In this document: piece after piece, positions 1-6,670 of the stretch
How the letters are laid out: the number at the start of each line of letters is the position of its first letter
How positions within the stretch are numbered: the stretch's first letter is position 1
NCBI GenBank assembly: GCA_964410505.1
Contig: CAYPGR010000007.1
Span: 1-47,813 of the forward strand
Direction: 5' to 3'
Length of the DNA stretch: 47,813 nt
DNA from: UBA1361 sp041656375
GTDB taxonomy: Bacteria; Bacillota_I; Bacilli_A; RFN20; CAG-826
Program-made: the position numbers and the translations under genes
Notes under the pieces: generated by a model
Databases searched by the model: none
What the model was told of the DNA's origin: nothing
What the model saw: the letters and a program-made list of their open reading frames with translations, nothing else

Positions 1-5
1 TATTA

Positions 6-30
6 AATGCAGCGTGGAATTTTAAAAAAG
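6..30 (+). pseudogene. Duplicated fragment of the pflB 5' end
   Basis: Bases 6-20 are identical to 1005-1019 (codons 2-6 of pflB, NAAWN) and bases 21-30 are identical to 1023-1032. The only difference is a 3-nt gap, so the fragment reads NAAWN-FKK before the similarity stops. The frame then runs to a TAA near position 81. I read it as a scrap left by a duplication or insertion just upstream of pflB. The alternative, the start of a diverged second gene, is less likely because the similarity ends abruptly. Confidence 0.55.
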
Positions 31-168
31 TGTCCACGTTCTATTTAATTGAGCCACTTTGTAGAGGGATTTTTCTATAACTTAAACAAGTAACGATTGA
101 AATCTAAAAACCATAGTGATAATCTGTAAATAAATGATATACGTGTTTTTGGGAAGGAGTGATTTCTT

Positions 169-819
169 TTGGTAAAGACAGGTAGAAAATCAAAAGGTCT
201 AATTCTCGTGATTATCACACTAATTACCACATTTGGACTTTTTGGTTGTTCAAAAAAGGCGAGTGACTACACTGAGGAAGAACATAAGCAACGAATCAAT
301 GAGCGGATTGAAAAGAAATTTTTGGGAAGTGGAAGCGAATATGAAAGTTTTACTCTTTTTTCGTTACACGACGAAAATGACAAACTTAAATATTTTTTAG
401 TGGAGTTTGAACCAATCGGCTTTATTTTTATTCAAATAAAGGATGAACGATCAAATTTTCTGAATTTGTTTGGTGCAAGCACAAGTATGTATAGGCTTTC
501 AACTATATTTGGTGTACGTACATGGTCTCCCTATAAAATTGACCCAACAAATAGTCAGCCATACCCCGATCTAGAAAAAATATGGGAATTGGATGAAAAT
601 GGAAATAAAATTTTTTATAACAAAAGTCCTTACTTTATTGCTGATATTACAACTGAACAGAGATTTTTACTTTTCGGAAATATCACAGCAATAAGACAAG
701 ATAATAAGTTCCTAAATTTAGTTTCACAGGAAAAGTTTGAAATTACTGATGGACAAATAGAGAATACTCAAGCTACATTAGCCATCACTTTTATTGCAAA
801 CAAAAAATTTGATTTATAA
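169..819 (+). CDS. Lipoprotein of unknown function
   Basis: This 216-aa protein has a basic N-terminus, a hydrophobic stretch at residues 10-23 and a lipobox LFGC with the lipidated cysteine at residue 27, so it should be anchored outside the membrane. I recognise no domain in the remainder, which is rich in aromatic and charged residues. The start codon is TTG at 169, supported by a Shine-Dalgarno AAGGAG at 154-159 with 9-nt spacing. The gene stands alone between a pflB fragment (6-30) and the pflB promoter (924-952). A short hairpin at 905-918 (CCTAT/ATAGG) may end its transcript. Its position between two copies of the pflB start suggests it arrived as an insertion; that is inference. Confidence 0.75.
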   Translation: MVKTGRKSKGLILVIITLITTFGLFGCSKKASDYTEEEHKQRINERIEKKFLGSGSEYESFTLFSLHDENDKLKYFLVEFEPIGFIFIQIKDERSNFLNLFGASTSMYRLSTIFGVRTWSPYKIDPTNSQPYPDLEKIWELDENGNKIFYNKSPYFIADITTEQRFLLFGNITAIRQDNKFLNLVSQEKFEITDGQIENTQATLAITFIANKKFDL

Positions 820-923
820 AAAGGGGGAAGGTGCAACTGAATTATTATAATTTTTCCGGTTGGTAAAGGTAAACATATAAACTAATCTTAAAAAATCCAA
901 ACAGCCTATTTTTATAGGTTCCT

Positions 924-956
924 TTGCATTTTGAAGTGATAACCCTTATAATCACT
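924..956 (+). promoter_or_regulatory. pflB promoter with operator-like dyad over the -10
   Basis: A -35 TTGCAT at 924-929 is separated by 17 bp from a perfect -10 TATAAT at 947-952. An inverted repeat AGTGAT (935-940) / ATCACT (951-956) flanks and overlaps the -10, so a bound dimeric repressor would block polymerase. Redox regulation would suit a pyruvate formate-lyase gene, but the regulator cannot be named from the sequence. Confidence 0.7.
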
Positions 957-964
957 CACGGAGT

Positions 965-984
965 TATATAAATATATTTATATA
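965..984. promoter_or_regulatory. 20-bp perfect palindrome in the pflB leader
   Basis: Every base of this A/T-only 20-mer pairs with its counterpart. It lies in the 5' untranslated region directly before the pflB Shine-Dalgarno GAGGAGG (988-994). It could be a second operator just downstream of transcription start or an RNA hairpin affecting ribosome access. A chance palindrome is easier in AT-only sequence, so its function is unproven. Confidence 0.5.
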
Positions 985-1001
985 GCCGAGGAGGAAATAG
1001 A

Positions 1002-3263
1002 ATGAATGCAGCGTGGAATGGATTTAAAAAAGGACTTTGGCAAGACACTGTTGATGTCCATGATTTTATTAAGCTTAATTACACCGAATATACCGGTGAC
1101 GATAAATTTTTAGTCGGGCCAACGGATGCTTCCGTTAAACTCAATGAGATGTTCATTGATCTTTTAGCCAAGGAAAAAGAAAATGGTGGTGTGCTTGAAA
1201 TTGATACCGAAGTTGTGAGTAGTGTTAATAGTCATGGCCCAGGTTATTTAGATGCTTCCCTTGAACAAATTGTTGGTCTTCAAACTGACGCCCCACTTAA
1301 GCGTGGCTTTCACCCATTTGGTGGCATCAAAGTCGCAAAGAAAGCCGCAGAAAGTTATGGCTTCCAAATCAACGAAAAATTTGATGAAATATTTTCAAAA
1401 TATCGTAAGACCCATAATGATGGTGTCTTTGATGCCTATAACGATGAAATCTTAGAAGCCCGTCATAGCGGCGTTATCACGGGTTTACCAGATGCTTACG
1501 GTCGGGGTCGGATTATTGGTGACTACCGCCGGGTCGCTCTTTACGGGGTTGACTTCCTCATTAAAGAACGCCAAAAAGATCTTGCCAAACTTAAATACCC
1601 ATTTAGTGAAAAAGTGATTCGCCAACGTGAAGAAATTAGTGATCAAATTCGTTCGCTCCGTGGACTTATTGACTTAGGTCATGCGTATGGCTTTGATCTT
1701 AGTCGTCCCGCAACAAATGCTAAAGAAGCGACCCAATGGTTATACTTAGCCTACCTTGGGGCCGTTAAAGAACAAAACGGCGCGGCAATGTCGTTAGGCC
1801 GGACAAGTACCTTCCTTGATATTTACTTTGAACGCGATTTAAAAGCAGGTCTTATTACTGAAGTTGAGGCCCAAGAAATTATTGACCACTTTATCTTAAA
1901 ATTGCGGATGGTTCGCTTTGCCCGTACCCCAGAATATAATGACTTATTTACCGGTGACCCAACGTGGGTGACTGAATCCTTAGCCGGCATGCAAAGTGAT
2001 CAAAAAACGAGTTATGTTACTAAAAGTACCTTCCGTTATTTACACACGCTTTATAACTTAGGAACGAGTGCGGAACCAAACCTCACCGTCTTGTATAGTG
2101 AAAACTTACCCGAAAACTTTAAACGTTACGCCGCCCGTGTCAGTATTGATACAAGTTCGATTCAATTTGAAAATGATGACTTAATGCGTCCGAAGCACGG
2201 CGAAGATTACGCGATTGCGTGCTGTGTCTCGCCCATGGCGGTAGGAAAAGAAATGCAATTCTTTGGTGCCCGCGCCAACCTCGCAAAAGCCCTCCTCTAT
2301 TCCTTAAATGGTGGGAAAGATGAACTAAGCGGTCATCAAGTCGCCCCAGAAGGAACGGTCTATGAAGATGATTACTTAGATTATGATCAGGTAATGGCTC
2401 GTTATGACCAAACTCTTGAATGGCTTGCAGAAGTATATGTTAATACCCTTAACGTCATTCACTATATGCATGATAAATATGCTTATGAAGCCCTCGAAAT
2501 GGCCCTTCATGATGTTGACGTTATTCGTAACTTTGCAACCGGTGTCGCGGGACTGAGTGTCGTCGCTGATAGTTTAAGTGCGATTAAGTATGCTAAAGTC
2601 AAACCAATCTATGATGAATGTGGTTTAATTGTTGATTTCAAAACCGAAGGTGACTTCCCAATGTATGGCAATAACGATGACCGGGTTGATGATATTGCCG
2701 TTAATTTAACTAAATCCTTTATTGCCAAACTTCAAAAACATACGGCTTATCGTGACGGTGTCATTACCATGTCCGTCTTGACAATTACGAGTAACGTCGT
2801 CTATGGCAAAAAAACCGGTAATACCCCTGACGGCAGACGAAAAGGGATGCCATTTGCGCCGGGTGCGAACCCAATGCATGGCCGTGATCGGAGCGGCGCC
2901 CTTAATTCACTTTTATCAGTCGCTAAGCTTCCATTTGCCTGCTGCGCAGACGGCATTAGTAATACGTTTACCATCGTGCCACATGCTTTAGGAAAAGATG
3001 AACTATATTCGTTTGATAATGCGTTAGTGGTTGAACCAAAAGTTGATAATCTGGTGAGTATCTTTGACGGCTACTTTAATAGTGGCGGTCATCACCTTAA
3101 TGTCAACGTCTTACTTCGTGAAAAATTACTCGATGCGATTGAAAATCCATCTTTATATCCAAACTTAACGATCCGTGTCAGCGGCTACGCCGTTAACTTC
3201 GCGCTCTTAACCGATGAACAAAAGCGCGATGTCATCAGCCGTACCTTCCATGACACCATCTAA
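1002..3263 (+). CDS. pflB: Formate acetyltransferase (pyruvate formate-lyase)
   Basis: This 753-aa glycyl-radical enzyme converts pyruvate and CoA to acetyl-CoA and formate in the cytoplasm during anaerobic fermentation. The active-site cysteine pair is in ACCVSPMAVG (C407, C408), and the radical loop RVSGYAV near the C-terminus places the radical glycine at 728. Length matches the family (about 750-760). The Shine-Dalgarno GAGGAGG at 988-994 supports the ATG at 1002. pflA follows and overlaps its 3' end by 14 bp, giving the usual two-gene operon. The promoter at 924-952 carries two palindromic elements, so transcription is probably controlled. Confidence 0.97.
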   Translation: MNAAWNGFKKGLWQDTVDVHDFIKLNYTEYTGDDKFLVGPTDASVKLNEMFIDLLAKEKENGGVLEIDTEVVSSVNSHGPGYLDASLEQIVGLQTDAPLKRGFHPFGGIKVAKKAAESYGFQINEKFDEIFSKYRKTHNDGVFDAYNDEILEARHSGVITGLPDAYGRGRIIGDYRRVALYGVDFLIKERQKDLAKLKYPFSEKVIRQREEISDQIRSLRGLIDLGHAYGFDLSRPATNAKEATQWLYLAYLGAVKEQNGAAMSLGRTSTFLDIYFERDLKAGLITEVEAQEIIDHFILKLRMVRFARTPEYNDLFTGDPTWVTESLAGMQSDQKTSYVTKSTFRYLHTLYNLGTSAEPNLTVLYSENLPENFKRYAARVSIDTSSIQFENDDLMRPKHGEDYAIACCVSPMAVGKEMQFFGARANLAKALLYSLNGGKDELSGHQVAPEGTVYEDDYLDYDQVMARYDQTLEWLAEVYVNTLNVIHYMHDKYAYEALEMALHDVDVIRNFATGVAGLSVVADSLSAIKYAKVKPIYDECGLIVDFKTEGDFPMYGNNDDRVDDIAVNLTKSFIAKLQKHTAYRDGVITMSVLTITSNVVYGKKTGNTPDGRRKGMPFAPGANPMHGRDRSGALNSLLSVAKLPFACCADGISNTFTIVPHALGKDELYSFDNALVVEPKVDNLVSIFDGYFNSGGHHLNVNVLLREKLLDAIENPSLYPNLTIRVSGYAVNFALLTDEQKRDVISRTFHDTI

Positions 3264-4005
3264 GTTAACTGTTCGCGGGAATGTCTATGCGATTGAACGG
3301 ATGGGGATGTTTGATGGACCTGGCGTCCGTTATGTCCTTTTCCTCCAAGGTTGTCCGTTTAAGTGCAAGTTTTGCCATAACCGTGATTCGTGGTCGACCG
3401 CTGATAATAAAATCATGACGGTTGAAGACGTCATTCGTGATTATAAAAAATATCAAGCTTTTTATAAAAAAGGTGGTATTACCGTGAGTGGCGGGGAACC
3501 GCTCTTACAGCTTGACTTTCTCATTGCCCTTTTTGAAACGTGTCAAGCGGAAGGGATCCATACGACACTTGATACCTCGGGGGGACTCTTCACCTTAGCG
3601 AATAAAGAAAAGTATGATGCCCTTTTAAAAGTAACGAATTTAGTGTTGCTTGATATTAAACATATTGATAACGAGGAACATAAAGTGCTCGTGGGAACGC
3701 AAAACACGCATATCCTTGATTTTGCACGGCATCTTAGTGAGCACAAGATCCCGACCTATATTCGTCATGTCCTCATTCCGGGTATCACCCTGGACGCATA
3801 CTATTTAGAAAAATTAAGAGCGTTCCTCGATACCTTAACAAATGTGGTGAAGATTGAAATACTTCCCTACCACACAAAAGGGATTCGTAAATGGAAGGCG
3901 CTTGGTCTTGAGTATCCTTTAAGCGGTTCTCGTGAACCAACGAAAGAAGAAGTCCGTTTTGCCGAGGATATTCTCATTAAAGACTATCATTTCGCCCGTT
4001 ACTAG
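3250..4005 (+). CDS. pflA: Pyruvate formate-lyase activating enzyme
   Basis: This radical SAM enzyme installs the glycyl radical on PflB. The 4Fe-4S ligand motif CxxxCxxC is seen as C35, C39 and C42 (CPFKCKFC), preceded by the GMFDGPGVRYVLFLQGC block typical of PflA. The glycine-rich SGGEPLLQ motif follows. I chose the ATG at 3250 (251 aa) over the in-frame ATG at 3214 because it gives the standard PflA N-terminus and a 14-bp overlap with pflB; neither start has a clear ribosome binding site, so translational coupling is likely. A bidirectional terminator follows at 4014-4044. Confidence 0.95.
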   Translation: MTPSKLTVRGNVYAIERMGMFDGPGVRYVLFLQGCPFKCKFCHNRDSWSTADNKIMTVEDVIRDYKKYQAFYKKGGITVSGGEPLLQLDFLIALFETCQAEGIHTTLDTSGGLFTLANKEKYDALLKVTNLVLLDIKHIDNEEHKVLVGTQNTHILDFARHLSEHKIPTYIRHVLIPGITLDAYYLEKLRAFLDTLTNVVKIEILPYHTKGIRKWKALGLEYPLSGSREPTKEEVRFAEDILIKDYHFARY

Positions 4006-4013
4006 CGATTAAA

Positions 4014-4044
4014 AAAAAGCCTGCATTTGTCGTGCTGGCTTTTT
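4014..4044. terminator. Bidirectional intrinsic terminator between pflA and the YwaF-like gene
   Basis: The stem AAAAAGCC (4014-4021) pairs with GGCTTTTT (4037-4044), extended inside by GCA/TGC around a 7-nt loop. T-runs on both strands let it serve the two convergent genes. Confidence 0.85.
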
Positions 4045-4051
4045 CGATTAT

Positions 4052-4801
4052 TTAAGAGGCGGATGTAAGACTTTCTTGTGGCTTCGGGGCATGTTTCTTC
4101 TCTTTTTCACTAATGAGGTAACTCGTCAGGGCAACGGCTCCAACCATTAATAGGGCGATAACGCCAAAATTAAAGAAGGGGACTTCTTCAATGGGTGGCC
4201 GTTGTAAAAACATGGCGTTCGGAGCGGGCCGTCCTGTGAGCCAGAACAAGGCATTAACGAATACACCAATGAGGCCAAACCCTAATAGACCGATGGTGTA
4301 AACCAGCGTATTTTCTTTAACGGCTACTTTAAAGTAACCGCCGACCATGAAATAGAGGGCACCGATCATCATGGTTGAGTGCGATAACATACTTTTTAAA
4401 ACAGGGAGGGCAAGCATGTTGCCAGATCCCAAGTAATAGTCCGGATAGAAAAGGGAGATTAGGGCCCCGAGCGTTCCGGCGTAACAAGTAAGGATTGATA
4501 AATAGTGAAAACTTTTACTCTTTTTATCACCCCAAAAAGCGGTAATGACTAAAAGATACATCGACATATTACAAAAGTAGATGGGGAAAAGTTGATTATC
4601 TTTGGCAATCGGTTGCTCGCCACTTAAAAAATCAACCCATAATGGTAAGAGGTGTAAGAATACCGTTACTAGGGCCCAAAACTTTAAAAACCATTCCTTA
4701 TGTTTAAAAGCTTTGATGTATTTTCCTGCAAGAAAAAGAATCAGAATACTAAGCGGCAATGAGATGAAAATATAGAGAAGATGGGGGCCGTCAAATAACA
4801 T
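4052..4801 (-). CDS. YwaF/TMEM164-family integral membrane protein
   Basis: This 249-aa polytopic protein has about seven hydrophobic segments. Sequences typical of the YwaF (TIGR02206)/TMEM164 family are visible: a histidine in helix 2 (FLHLLPLWVDF), FPIYFCNMSMYL in helix 3, SHSTMMIGALYFM, and NAMFLQRPP before the last helix. Proteins of this family act in the membrane, and their bacterial role is not well defined. The C-terminus is short and charged. The gene is alone and convergent with pflA. A distant relative sits at 45004-45855. Confidence 0.8.
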   Translation of the reverse strand: MLFDGPHLLYIFISLPLSILILFLAGKYIKAFKHKEWFLKFWALVTVFLHLLPLWVDFLSGEQPIAKDNQLFPIYFCNMSMYLLVITAFWGDKKSKSFHYLSILTCYAGTLGALISLFYPDYYLGSGNMLALPVLKSMLSHSTMMIGALYFMVGGYFKVAVKENTLVYTIGLLGFGLIGVFVNALFWLTGRPAPNAMFLQRPPIEEVPFFNFGVIALLMVGAVALTSYLISEKEKKHAPKPQESLTSAS

Positions 4802-5044
4802 GGTTAATGTTTCCTTTCGATTTGAATCTGCTCATGTCGATAAGACGATTATAACACCCAAAATTATTTTCGAGATGGATTATTGTTAAAGGATAGGTTG
4901 TAACGTTTTAATGATAGGGAAGCGTATTTATGATTTATTAATGAATTAATCTTAGTTTAGTTGTCATCATACTTTGAAAAAAACGTTTTAACTGATTCTT
5001 TTCTATGTTAGGATAGAAATATAAAAGAAAAAGGAGATGACACA

Positions 5045-5353
5045 ATGACAACATCAAATTCAGAGTTTACCGGCGGTTTATTAGGGCTAATAGGCGTGAC
5101 AATCTTAACGTATCTACTGATTATCGTGACCTTAGGTATTGCAACGCCGTTTGCAATTGCTTATCGGGAATCATGGTATGCAAGTCATACGTACATTGAA
5201 GGCAAACGACTAATGTTTGTTGGTACCGGTGTTGGTTTATTTGTGCAATGGATCAAATGGTTACTTCTTTGCATCATTACCTTCGGCATTTACTCATTCT
5301 GGGTCGGGATTAAAATGAAGCAATGGGTCGTCCGTAATACTGTCTTTGCTTAA
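5045..5353 (+). CDS. DUF898 (YjgN-type) small membrane protein
   Basis: The 102-aa product is one DUF898-like module: FTGGLLGLIG, a hydrophobic helix, the block WYASHTYIEGKRLMFVGTG, then WIKWLLLCIITFGIYSFW and the C-terminal MKQWVVRNT. Two to three membrane segments are expected. Function of the family is unknown. The Shine-Dalgarno AAGGAGA just upstream supports the ATG. A terminator at 5387-5427 follows at once. Confidence 0.8.
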   Translation: MTTSNSEFTGGLLGLIGVTILTYLLIIVTLGIATPFAIAYRESWYASHTYIEGKRLMFVGTGVGLFVQWIKWLLLCIITFGIYSFWVGIKMKQWVVRNTVFA

Positions 5354-5386
5354 CGAGATCGTAACGATCCAAGTTTCCTAGAAACC

Positions 5387-5427
5387 AAGTCCTCTTCTTC
5401 ATGTCACAATAAGACGAGGACTTTTTA
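5387..5427 (+). terminator. Intrinsic terminator whose 3' arm contains the next gene's ribosome binding site
   Basis: AAGTCCTC (5387-5394) pairs with GAGGACTT (5416-5423), with an inner TCTT/AAGA extension, followed by TTT. The GAGG of the 3' arm (5416-5419) lies 9 nt before the ATG at 5429 and is the only Shine-Dalgarno candidate for the DUF1801 gene. Confidence 0.75.
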
Positions 5428-5428
5428 T

Positions 5429-5776
5429 ATGATTGAACATGATGAAGTAAGTAAGTATATAAATGGTTACGGCGAAGATATTCGGAACATTCTTTTAACC
5501 TTGAGAACATTACTTAAGGAAAACTTTCCGCACGCAAAAGAAAAGATTTCTTGGCAGATGCCCACTTTCTATATTGATAAACGTGTTTTCCACTTTGCAG
5601 GATTTAAGCATCATCTTGGGATCTATCCAGGTCCGGATGCCATCTTGTTTTTTAAGGATAAGTTAGTGAGTTATGAGACAAGCAAAGGGGCAATTAGGTT
5701 TTCCTATCATGAACCAATCCCTTATCCGTTAATTATTGATATTGCCCACTGGTGTTTAGAGAAACCAGATAAATAA
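5429..5776 (+). CDS. DUF1801 (YdhG-like) protein
   Basis: The 115-aa protein matches the DUF1801/YdhG family from end to end: an N-terminal helix with a VSKYINGYGEDIRNILLTLR pattern, the PxAxExISWQMPTFY segment, the AGFKHHLGIYPGPDAI block and the SKGAIRFSYHEPIP motif near the C-terminus. It is small, soluble and probably cytoplasmic. The family fold is known from structural work, but its molecular function is unclear. Its ribosome binding site lies within the terminator of the preceding gene, so read-through mRNA should hide it. Confidence 0.85.
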   Translation: MIEHDEVSKYINGYGEDIRNILLTLRTLLKENFPHAKEKISWQMPTFYIDKRVFHFAGFKHHLGIYPGPDAILFFKDKLVSYETSKGAIRFSYHEPIPYPLIIDIAHWCLEKPDK

Positions 5777-5892
5777 AACAATGGTAATCAAAATAGTGGG
5801 CATTTTAAGCATATATTATAGAAAATAATCCCTCCAAATATAATTGGATGAGTAAAATCTTCTATAATATAAATATAGAGGAGAAATAATAT

Positions 5893-6564
5893 ATGGCTCA
5901 AATAAATAAGAATTCACTCGAAAAACTAGGAGTGGATATTTTTGCTTTAATTGGCGTTATTTTGATTGGTCTCGCGTTTATCACATGTTTTATCCACATG
6001 ATCATTTGGCAACAAGTGCTCCTTGGTTACGTTTCCTTTTTTATTCAATTTTTTATGTTAGCAGCCTTTGCGGCAGTGTTCTTGATTGCACGACGCCGAA
6101 AAGAAGAACCCTTGCTTCTCATCACTTCCTTATTACTCGTGGTTCATTTTATTATTTATGATAATGGGATGGGGTTTAGTGAACTATTTGATGACATCGC
6201 AACCGTTTATGCATTTGTTACGTTGTTTGTTTTCATCTTTTTAGCTGCGTTACTTATCGTGCCCTTTTTAAAGTCCGATGCTTTACGGAAAGTGGCGCCT
6301 CTTTATACTTTCATTGTAGGCGGTGTATTCGGATCGCTTGTGGTTTTCGGTTTTCTTTATTTAGTCATTCATGGTTTTAAAAACTACGCTTTTGGAAAAA
6401 CGATTGTTTTTAATTTCCTTTTCGTTTTCTTTTATAAGGCAGCAATCGGTCTTTTACTCACCCTTCCCGTCCTGGATGTGATCTTGAAGAAGAAGGAAGT
6501 AAAAGCGGAAACCGCTCCAGTGCAAGAAGCACCAGTGGAAGTTGTCGAAGAGCCGAAAGAATAA
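5893..6564 (+). CDS. Polytopic membrane protein of unknown function
   Basis: The 223-aa protein has about six hydrophobic segments (roughly residues 14-35, 42-65, 72-88, 98-123, 133-155 and 168-192). A cytoplasmic tail rich in glutamate, proline, alanine and valine follows. I recognise no family. A GAGGAG Shine-Dalgarno lies 9-10 nt before the ATG and a TATAAT-like -10 lies near 5862-5870. It is monocistronic, closed by the terminator at 6585-6611. Confidence 0.75.
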   Translation: MAQINKNSLEKLGVDIFALIGVILIGLAFITCFIHMIIWQQVLLGYVSFFIQFFMLAAFAAVFLIARRRKEEPLLLITSLLLVVHFIIYDNGMGFSELFDDIATVYAFVTLFVFIFLAALLIVPFLKSDALRKVAPLYTFIVGGVFGSLVVFGFLYLVIHGFKNYAFGKTIVFNFLFVFFYKAAIGLLLTLPVLDVILKKKEVKAETAPVQEAPVEVVEEPKE

Positions 6565-6584
6565 TTGGTTGATTGAAATCTACG

Positions 6585-6611
6585 AAAGGGCTTCAGATGA
6601 GGCCCTTTTTT
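6585..6611 (+). terminator. Intrinsic terminator
   Basis: A 10-bp stem (6585-6594 with 6599-6608, one T-G wobble) surrounds the tetraloop agat and runs into six T. It ends transcription of the 5893 gene. Confidence 0.9.
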
Positions 6612-6645
6612 GAATAAAACCGGCCTTCCTTATTATGGTTCGAAC

Positions 6646-6654
6646 TGTTATAAT
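6646..6654 (+). promoter_or_regulatory. Extended -10 promoter of the helicase gene
   Basis: TG-T-TATAAT lies at 6646-6654. Transcription should begin near 6661, which rules out the upstream in-frame ATG at 6635 and leaves ATG 6671 with a leader of about 10 nt and no clear Shine-Dalgarno. Confidence 0.6.
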
Positions 6655-6670
6655 CAAATTGGTATTATCA

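Noticed and set aside
3214..3249. Longer reading of pflA from ATG 3214
   Set aside because: Adds 12 residues before the conserved PflA start and lies deep in pflB; ATG 3250 fits the family length.
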